Assembly (NCBI GenBank): GCA_029858965.1
Contig: JAOUDZ010000001.1
Location: 1-64,000 of the forward strand
Direction: 5' to 3'
Length of the DNA: 64,000 nucleotides
Source of the DNA: Cyclobacteriaceae bacterium
GTDB taxonomy: Bacteria; Bacteroidota; Bacteroidia; Cytophagales; Cyclobacteriaceae
Numbering within the stretch: the stretch's first letter is position 1; the number at the start of each line of letters is the position of its first letter. Positions 19,470 to 26,630 of this stretch are shown in pieces. The notes under the pieces are model-generated. The model did not search any database, was not told the origin of the DNA, and worked only from the letters and a program-made list of their open reading frames with translations. A program made the translations under genes and the position numbers.

Positions 19470-20741
19470 CTAGACTAAAATAGTTTGTTTTGTCTTTACA
19501 GTTTCCGTTTGAGGCACCAATGTAGCATTGGGTGCCAAAATGATCCCTACCCCCTCAAGTTTTGACCACGCATTGAGCTTTTCCAGACCTACTTTACCGA
19601 CCATATATTGCTTGCCGTGCGAAGCGTAACCTGACTCGAATTGCTCGAAGTCACTGATCGAGATTTTGGTACTCTGATCAAAGCTAACAAATGCCTCAAC
19701 AGTCAATCGATTTGAAAATGACAAATCATGAAGCTGATGGAGCTTCTTGTATTCATATTGATAATCGTAGGTTAGCGCAGAAATATCCGAAAGAACGGCG
19801 GAACCCGTTGGATAGCTTCCCGCACCTTTGCCAACAAATAATTGCTGTTCGGCGAAAGCGCTTTGGACCTGAACGGCGTTGTATTCATTCCGCACCGCAT
19901 AAAGTGGGTGCGCTGACTCAACGAACTGAGGGGCGACAAAACCAAATACCCGATTTTCAATTTTAAAAGCACGGGCTATCAGTTTAATGGCATAACGATT
20001 GTCGCGTGCAAATTTCAAATCAAGATCAGAAATGCGATCTATACCGATGTTGATTACATCTTCAGGCTTGACAAAAACACCAAATGTATGCGTTATGGCG
20101 ATTACCAACTTAAATTTGGCATCAAAGCCTTGTACATCAAGACTTGGATCTGACTCGGCAAAACCCAGTTCCTGGGCTTTTTTGAGCGCGTCGGCATAGC
20201 TTGTTTTTTCCTCGAAGACTTTTGTAAGAATATAGTTTGTGGATCCGTTGAAAATGCCTTCAATACCTGCTAGCAAATCATTGTCATAGTATTCCTCCAG
20301 GTTTCGGAGTATGGGGATGCTTCCACAAACGGAACCTTCGTAAAGTACCGGCTTTCCGTACTGCTGCTGGAGCTGATATATTTCCTCCAGGTGCTCCGCC
20401 AGCATTTTTTTGTTGGCGGTCACCACGGCCTTACCATTTCGTAATGCAGTCTTAACGATCTCGAACGCCGCATCAGCGTCGTCTATTAATTCGACGACCA
20501 CGTCAATATCGGGATCAGTAAGTATTTCCGTTGCATTGAATGTGAAAAGGCTTGCAGGCAAAGGCCTGGTTTTATTTCTATGCTTTACGCATATTCTTTT
20601 TATCTCAGCCTTGATGCCGGGTGTTTCATCCAGTACATGATAAAGCCCCTGGCCGACACATCCAAATCCGAACAACCCCAACTTAAGGTGACGATGTTTT
20701 GTATGATTATTTATTGGGGTGTTATTCTTTTCTAATGACAT
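19470..20741 (-). CDS. hom: Homoserine dehydrogenase
   Basis: Reduces aspartate semialdehyde to homoserine, the branch point to methionine and threonine. 423 residues, not fused to aspartokinase. NAD(P)-binding loop GLFGFGCVGQG (residues 22-32), EGSVCGSIPILRNL, GIFNGSTNYIL and the catalytic region ESDPSLDVQGFDAKFKLVI are all present. The C-terminal about 70 residues may be a regulatory domain but I could not assign it. Last gene of the metY-metX-hom unit, 10 bp after metX, so it makes the homoserine that MetX acetylates and comes under the SAM-I riboswitch upstream of metY. Confidence 0.95.
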   Translation of the reverse strand: MSLEKNNTPINNHTKHRHLKLGLFGFGCVGQGLYHVLDETPGIKAEIKRICVKHRNKTRPLPASLFTFNATEILTDPDIDVVVELIDDADAAFEIVKTALRNGKAVVTANKKMLAEHLEEIYQLQQQYGKPVLYEGSVCGSIPILRNLEEYYDNDLLAGIEGIFNGSTNYILTKVFEEKTSYADALKKAQELGFAESDPSLDVQGFDAKFKLVIAITHTFGVFVKPEDVINIGIDRISDLDLKFARDNRYAIKLIARAFKIENRVFGFVAPQFVESAHPLYAVRNEYNAVQVQSAFAEQQLFVGKGAGSYPTGSAVLSDISALTYDYQYEYKKLHQLHDLSFSNRLTVEAFVSFDQSTKISISDFEQFESGYASHGKQYMVGKVGLEKLNAWSKLEGVGIILAPNATLVPQTETVKTKQTILV

Positions 20742-20751
20742 ATTGGGAAGT

Positions 20752-21804
20752 TTAATTGGCTTTACTGGTTACACCTACCAGATCCTCCAAAAAGAATTTT
20801 CTGATATGATTACTAAGCTGCTCGAATTCTACCAGGAAGCCATCATGGCCATAGAGCGAATTCATGATTACAAGCCTGGCATGCGGAATGGTTTCCGCGA
20901 GATATTTTTGCTCACGCAGGGGGAACAAAATGTCGCTGTCGATACCAACGACAAGCGTTTTAGCTTTGACTAGTTTTAATGCAGACTCAATGCTATTGCG
21001 GTTTCTCCCGACATGATGACTATCCATCATTTTGGAAAGTCCCCAATAGGTAAAAGCATTGAACCGGTTGGCAAGCTTTTGGCCCTGATAGCGCTGATAG
21101 GTTGAGGCCCTGTAGTCATCAAGTTTTTCGCTACTTTTCTCAGCCTGGGTTTGGGCATATGTATCATAGTATCGATAGGAAAGCATTCCAATTGCCCTGG
21201 CGGCTTTCAGCCCATCGAGGCCCGCACGCTGGTCGTTTTGCTTCCAGGTACTATCGGCTTCTATTGCCAGGCGCTGAGCTTCATTAAAAGCAATTCCCCA
21301 TGGAGAATGAAGGGCATTGGTTGCAACGGGAATAATATGCTGAAAAACATCAGGTTGCTCAATTGCCCATTCAAGCACTTGCTGACCGCCTAACGAACCT
21401 CCGATGAGGGTATGAATTTGTTCAATCCGGAGTTCCAATCGCAATAAATCGAAGGCCCTGACAACGTCACGATTGGTAACCGTAGGGAAATCATGAAAAT
21501 ATTGCTTGCCAGTATCCGGGTTGAAAGATAAAGGACCGGTAGATCCATAACATCCTCCCAATACGTTTGCACAAACGATGAAATATTGGCTTGGATCAAA
21601 GAATCTTCCTTCATCAAAAAGGCCACTCCACCAATCTGTAAAGTCGGGGCTTCCTGTTAATGCGTGGCAAATCCAGACTACGTTGCTGCGATCTGCGTTG
21701 AGGGTACCCAATGTGGTGTATTTAAGTTGGAAGCCTGGGAGAGATTCTCCGGCTTCCAACGAAAATTTTTGCTTATGATGAAATGTGTGATTGTGTTTTT
21801 CCAT
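20752..21804 (-). CDS. metX: Homoserine O-acetyltransferase
   Basis: Transfers acetyl from acetyl-CoA to homoserine, giving the substrate of MetY. 350 residues, alpha/beta-hydrolase fold: HALTGS near the oxyanion hole, nucleophile elbow GGSLGGQQVLEWA, the Asp in VVGIDSDILFP and the His in YGHDGFLVE form the triad. Acetyl- rather than succinyltransferase is inferred from pairing with an O-acetylhomoserine sulfhydrylase. It lies 46 bp after metY and 10 bp before hom, all on the minus strand, in one operon. Confidence 0.95.
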   Translation of the reverse strand: MEKHNHTFHHKQKFSLEAGESLPGFQLKYTTLGTLNADRSNVVWICHALTGSPDFTDWWSGLFDEGRFFDPSQYFIVCANVLGGCYGSTGPLSFNPDTGKQYFHDFPTVTNRDVVRAFDLLRLELRIEQIHTLIGGSLGGQQVLEWAIEQPDVFQHIIPVATNALHSPWGIAFNEAQRLAIEADSTWKQNDQRAGLDGLKAARAIGMLSYRYYDTYAQTQAEKSSEKLDDYRASTYQRYQGQKLANRFNAFTYWGLSKMMDSHHVGRNRNSIESALKLVKAKTLVVGIDSDILFPLREQKYLAETIPHARLVIMNSLYGHDGFLVEFEQLSNHIRKFFLEDLVGVTSKAN

Positions 21805-21850
21805 AAGTAGTTTGATCCACCACGATGATTGGTGGTGGCAAGTGCGAAAC

Positions 21851-23200
<1,350 letters not shown>

Positions 23201-23224
23201 TTATTTAGATTAAGTATGGATCAA

Positions 23225-23282
23225 CTTAGCCGTGACCAAAACTGCCTGTCACATGGCAGGGTCTTAAGCTAAGGTGTTGCTG
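23225..23282 (-). promoter_or_regulatory. Attenuator-like hairpin between the leader ORF and metY
   Basis: On the minus strand a long interrupted hairpin forms: CTTAGC (23273-23268) with GCTAAG (23230-23225), GACC with GGTC, and CTGCC with GGCAG around an 8-nt loop, with TTTT directly after GGCAG. The inner hairpin plus TTTT could act as a weak intrinsic terminator. Just before it, CAGCAACA (23282-23275) can pair with TGTTGCTG (23312-23305) after the leader ORF stop or, with one wobble, with TGTTGTTG (23330-23323) inside its cysteine codons. The pairings exclude one another. Confidence 0.55.
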
Positions 23283-23312
23283 AAGATTTGTTAAAATCAG
23301 AATGCAGCAACA

Positions 23313-23444
23313 TCAAGCGTAACAACAACACATACACGCATTGTTGTAAAACTCGCAACAAATAAAATCACGAAGATTTTTCAAATAAGCGCGCAAGCTT
23401 TGTAAGCTTGAAACAATAATAGAATTGGCAATGAGTTCTTTCAT
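23313..23444 (-). CDS. Cysteine-rich 43-residue leader ORF between the SAM-I riboswitch and metY
   Basis: A complete ATG-to-TGA frame of 43 codons on the minus strand. It starts 11 nt after the 3' strand of riboswitch helix P1 and ends 1 nt before a pairing-competent segment. The peptide opens MKELIANSIIVSSLQSLR and ends ICCEFYNNACMCCCYA, with six Cys in the last 15 residues (codons 29, 30, 37, 39, 40, 41). The end is that of a classical amino-acid-sensing leader peptide: a ribosome short of charged tRNA-Cys would stall there and change which downstream hairpin forms. I recognise no homologue. Expression is inferred from position and composition only. Confidence 0.6.
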   Translation of the reverse strand: MKELIANSIIVSSLQSLRAYLKNLRDFICCEFYNNACMCCCYA

Positions 23445-23455
23445 TTTTTAACCGG

Positions 23456-23557
23456 TTTATATTTTCTGCCATCGGCAGATCAGGATTTAGCACCTTTCAA
23501 ATTATTCGGAGGTTGCTAGCGTTTCTCAGAGCCTGTCTCTCCACGCTTCTTTATAAA
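23456..23557 (-). promoter_or_regulatory. SAM-I (S-box) riboswitch controlling metY-metX-hom
   Basis: About 102 nt. P1: TTTATA (23557-23552) with TATAAA (23461-23456). P2a: AGCGT with ACGCT. P2b: GAG with CTC around loop ACAGG, whose AGG can pair with CCT of GCAACCT as the conserved pseudoknot. Then GCAACC, the highly conserved GGTGCTAAATCC, and P4 CTGCC-GAT-GGCAG. All match the SAM-I consensus in order and spacing. No terminator follows P1 directly; the leader ORF starts 11 nt later, so SAM binding may act on translation of that ORF or on the hairpins further down. Confidence 0.93.
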
Positions 23558-23594
23558 TCAATTAAGCAGATGTGCTTATTCGACTTTGATACCA

Positions 23595-23626
23595 CAAACG
23601 TATATCCTGGGATCGTTGTTTCCAAA
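23595..23626 (-). promoter_or_regulatory. Promoter of the metY-metX-hom operon
   Basis: Minus strand: -33 box TTTG (23626-23623), 20-nt spacer, -7 box TACGTTTG (23602-23595), an exact TAnnTTTG match. Predicted start near 23588, about 30 nt before riboswitch helix P1. Confidence 0.75.
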
Positions 23627-23700
23627 CGTTGTTACTATTTTTTATAATATCATGCTCACGGCTGTTAGGCATTATCATTAAAATTCAGCGCTGTGGCTGG

Positions 23701-24156
23701 TTAGAACGTTTGTTTTTTAATTAATGCAATTTGACCTGCATGATACAAGTCGTGGTGGATAATGCCGTGAAGGAGTGTGTAGAATGAGTAGTTATAGGAA
23801 ATATGAGGCACTACCTCATGCAATCTGGAATCATCAAATGCCAAAATCGCCTCCAATAGTTTCAGCTGACTTCTATTCAACTCCTCCACTGCAACTGACC
23901 AATCTGCCGGGACCGGAAAATTCATTTCTTCCGCAACTTTGTAGTGGACATCACCTCCCAATTTCTTAATAACAAAAATCCTCCAGGCGGTCATGTGCGC
24001 TACCAGTTCAGCGATGCTGTGGGAACCAGGCAGTCTGTGTTGTGATTGCCTGGACGTTATGTTTTCGAGTACTTCCTTCACTGCCGGTCCATGCCATGCA
24101 TTTTTTTCGAATGTTCGCTGAAGGAGGTCATGAATGTTTTTAACTTCGTTTTCCAT
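23701..24156 (-). CDS. DinB family protein
   Basis: 151 residues, a four-helix DinB-like bundle. The metal-binding histidines are likely in ELVAHMTAW, LHGIIHHDLYHAGQIALIKK (C-terminal HxxxH type pattern) and one in the first third. DinB/YfiT proteins are putative metal-dependent thiol (bacillithiol/mycothiol) S-transferases or detoxification enzymes. This organism has bshA, so bacillithiol is a possible cofactor (inference). Cytoplasmic. It lies upstream of the metY promoter on the same strand but is separated by more than 100 bp and that promoter. Confidence 0.9.
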   Translation of the reverse strand: MENEVKNIHDLLQRTFEKNAWHGPAVKEVLENITSRQSQHRLPGSHSIAELVAHMTAWRIFVIKKLGGDVHYKVAEEMNFPVPADWSVAVEELNRSQLKLLEAILAFDDSRLHEVVPHISYNYSFYTLLHGIIHHDLYHAGQIALIKKQTF

Positions 24157-24220
24157 ATTTAAGCAACTAGAAATCCCCCGTGTTCGTTAAGGATATTTCA
24201 TTCTGCGAATAGTAAAAGTA

Positions 24221-24967
24221 CTATGTTAACATCCCGCCGTCTACCTGTATCACCTGGCCGGTTATGTACGTTGACATATCAGAACCCAAGAAGATACATG
24301 CGTCAGCAATATCTGCAGGTTTACCTCCGCGTCTCAAAGGAATGGCATCACGCCAGCTTTGTACTGTTTTCTCATCGAGTTTAGCCGTCATTTCCGTTTC
24401 GATAAAACCAGGCGCAACAGCATTTGAACGTATCCCACGGGAACCTAATTCAAGGGCTACGGATTTTGTAAATCCTATAATACCGGCCTTCGATGCCGCA
24501 TAATTGGCCTGCCCTGCATTACCTTTTAATCCTACCACTGAGGTCATATTGATAATGGAGCCGCTTTTTTGCTTCATCATTTGTTTCGTCGCCGCTTTTA
24601 CCGTGTTGAAACATGACTTCAGGTTTACTGCAATCACTTTGTCCCACATTTCTTCAGTCATTCGAAGTAACAGACCATCTTGTGTTATGCCCGCATTGTT
24701 GATCAGGATATCCAGTGCACCAAAATCAGCAATCACAGCACCAATTAATTTTTCAGCCTGCGTATATTCAGAGGCATCTGAGCGGTACCCTTTTGCATTA
24801 ATGCCTTTCGCGTTAAGTTCCGACTCCAATGCCTGGCCCTGTTCTACGCTGGACAAGTACGTGAATGCCACGTTAGCGCCTTGCTCAGCAAAGGCAAATG
24901 CGATAGCCCTTCCAATTCCCTTGGAAGCCCCGGTTACGAGGGCAATTTTTCCTTGCAGTAATTTCAT
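24221..24967 (-). CDS. fabG: 3-oxoacyl-[acyl-carrier-protein] reductase
   Basis: NADPH-dependent reduction of beta-ketoacyl-ACP in fatty-acid elongation. 248 residues, standard. Gly-rich cofactor loop TGASKGIGRAIA (12-23), NNAG near 90, catalytic Ser 143, Tyr 156 and Lys 160 (YAASK), and the C-terminal SDMSTYITGQVIQVDGGM. The close match to FabG proper and the N-terminal LQGKIALVTGASKGIGRA favour fabG over a general short-chain dehydrogenase, although it stands apart from other fab genes. It overlaps nothing and is divergent from lpdA. Confidence 0.92.
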   Translation of the reverse strand: MKLLQGKIALVTGASKGIGRAIAFAFAEQGANVAFTYLSSVEQGQALESELNAKGINAKGYRSDASEYTQAEKLIGAVIADFGALDILINNAGITQDGLLLRMTEEMWDKVIAVNLKSCFNTVKAATKQMMKQKSGSIINMTSVVGLKGNAGQANYAASKAGIIGFTKSVALELGSRGIRSNAVAPGFIETEMTAKLDEKTVQSWRDAIPLRRGGKPADIADACIFLGSDMSTYITGQVIQVDGGMLT

Positions 24968-25106
24968 AGAAAGTGCTCACAGCCCACGGTCGACTGTCAA
25001 GGTTTAATTCTCCGTTAACATTTCAAAAATAGCCAAATCTATGAGAATTTATCACCTCCAGGGGCCATGTTAGTTGGCAGGGGAGCTCATTAAAAACGCT
25101 TATTTT

Positions 25107-25136
25107 TTTGAAAGCGCGATATGCGGTTTATCTTTG
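25107..25136 (+). promoter_or_regulatory. Promoter of lpdA
   Basis: -33 box TTTG (25107-25110), 18-nt spacer, -7 box TATCTTTG (25129-25136), both exact matches to the Bacteroidota consensus. The predicted start near 25143 leaves an 18-nt leader before the ATG at 25161, which also supports that start. Confidence 0.8.
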
Positions 25137-25160
25137 GCAGCGAATATTAAATCCAATATT

Positions 25161-26552
25161 ATGTCAAAATATGATCTGATCGTGATCGGGAGTGGCCCCG
25201 GGGGTTATGTAGCTGCAATCCGGGCATCACAGCTGGGCATGAAAGTGGCGGTGGTAGAAAAGGCTGAACTCGGCGGCATATGCCTTAACTGGGGTTGTAT
25301 TCCCACAAAAGCGCTGCTGAAAAGCGCAAATGTATTTGATTATATTAAACACGCCAGCGACTATGGCATTGAGGTAAAGGATTTTAAACCTGACTTGGCG
25401 GGCATGGTAAAACGAAGTCGTGACGTCGCGGCAGGCATGAGCAAGGGCGTTCAATTCCTCTTCAAGAAAAATAAAATTGATCAGCTCGTTGGTCATGGGA
25501 AGCTAAAAAAAGGCGGGAAGGTTGAAGTAACAGACGCAGCGGGGAAAAAGACCGACTTCGAAGCAAAGCATATCATCGTTGCAACGGGCGGTCGCTCACG
25601 AGAATTACCAAGCCTAAAGATAGATGGCAAGAAGATTTTGGGTTATCGTGAAGCGATGGTATTAAGCCAGCAGCCGAAAAAGCTATTGGTTGTAGGTTCA
25701 GGAGCCATCGGTGTTGAGTTCGCGTATCTCTATAACGCTATTGGCACAGAGGTGACTATCGTAGAATTCCTGCCAAGGATTGTACCGGTAGAAGATGAAG
25801 AGGTTTCCAAGGCGCTCGATAAATCTTTCAAAAAATCGGGAATGAAAATTTATGTAAACTCGGAGGTAACCAAAGTTGATACTTCCGGTTCAGGCTGTGT
25901 CGCGACCGTTAAGACTCCTGATGGTGAAATTAAAATTGAAGCGGATGTTGTCTTGTCAGCGGTGGGCGTATCCTCCAATCTGGAAGGAATTGGACTAGAG
26001 GAAGTAGGTGTGAAGACTGAGAAGGGAAAGGTAATTATAGACGACTTCTATAAAACGAATGTTGCTGGTGTTTATGCCATCGGTGATATTGTAAAAGGCC
26101 CCGCGCTGGCGCACGTAGCTTCCGCCGAAGGAATCATCTGTGTTGAGAAAATTGCGGGGCAAAACCCCGAACCCCTGAATTACAACAATCTCCCGGGCTG
26201 CACCTATTGCTCCCCTGAAATTGCCTCCGTAGGATACACCGAAGAAGCTGCGAAGAAAGCAGGATACGAAATTAAAGTAGGCAGGTTTCCTTTCACTGCA
26301 TCGGGGAAGGCGAAGGCCGCCGGAGCTGCTGACGGATTTGTAAAAGTGATTTTTGATGCTAAATATGGCGAATGGCTCGGCGCTCACTTCATTGGAGCAA
26401 ATGTAACGGAGATGATAGCCGAAGTTGTGGTAGCCCGCAAGTTAGAAACAACGGGACACGAGATTGTCAAATCTGTTCATCCGCATCCAACCATGAGCGA
26501 AGCGATTATGGAAGCTGCTGCAGCTGCTTATGGTGAGGTTATCCACTTATAG
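25161..26552 (+). CDS. lpdA: Dihydrolipoyl dehydrogenase (E3)
   Basis: FAD enzyme that reoxidises dihydrolipoamide in the pyruvate, 2-oxoglutarate and branched-chain dehydrogenase complexes and in glycine cleavage. Start at 25161 (MSKYDLIVIG); the frame extends to 25074 but that would lie upstream of the predicted transcription start. 463 residues. FAD loop GSGPGGY (10-16), redox disulphide in GGICLNWGCIPTK (Cys 41 and 46), NAD loop VVGSGAIGVEFAYLY and the C-terminal HPHPTMSEAIMEAA with the His-Glu pair. Followed by a bidirectional terminator. No E1/E2 genes adjacent. Confidence 0.97.
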   Translation: MSKYDLIVIGSGPGGYVAAIRASQLGMKVAVVEKAELGGICLNWGCIPTKALLKSANVFDYIKHASDYGIEVKDFKPDLAGMVKRSRDVAAGMSKGVQFLFKKNKIDQLVGHGKLKKGGKVEVTDAAGKKTDFEAKHIIVATGGRSRELPSLKIDGKKILGYREAMVLSQQPKKLLVVGSGAIGVEFAYLYNAIGTEVTIVEFLPRIVPVEDEEVSKALDKSFKKSGMKIYVNSEVTKVDTSGSGCVATVKTPDGEIKIEADVVLSAVGVSSNLEGIGLEEVGVKTEKGKVIIDDFYKTNVAGVYAIGDIVKGPALAHVASAEGIICVEKIAGQNPEPLNYNNLPGCTYCSPEIASVGYTEEAAKKAGYEIKVGRFPFTASGKAKAAGAADGFVKVIFDAKYGEWLGAHFIGANVTEMIAEVVVARKLETTGHEIVKSVHPHPTMSEAIMEAAAAAYGEVIHL

Positions 26553-26571
26553 ACAATACCATGAAGCAATA

Positions 26572-26604
26572 AAAAAGCGCCCCGGTTTTTGGGACGCTTT
26601 TTTT
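26572..26604. terminator. Bidirectional terminator between lpdA and the GT117 gene
   Basis: AGCG-C-CCC / GGG-A-CGCT stem (26576-26598) with one mismatch, flanked by an A-run on the left and a T-run of at least seven on the right, so it can stop transcripts from both converging genes. Confidence 0.85.
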
Positions 26605-26630
26605 ATTGATGGCTGTTGTCAGGAGTTCTA

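Noticed and set aside
25024-25031. TATTTTTG on the minus strand as fabG promoter
   Set aside because: It fits the -7 consensus but no -33 TTTG/TTG lies at a suitable distance, so it is too weak to list.
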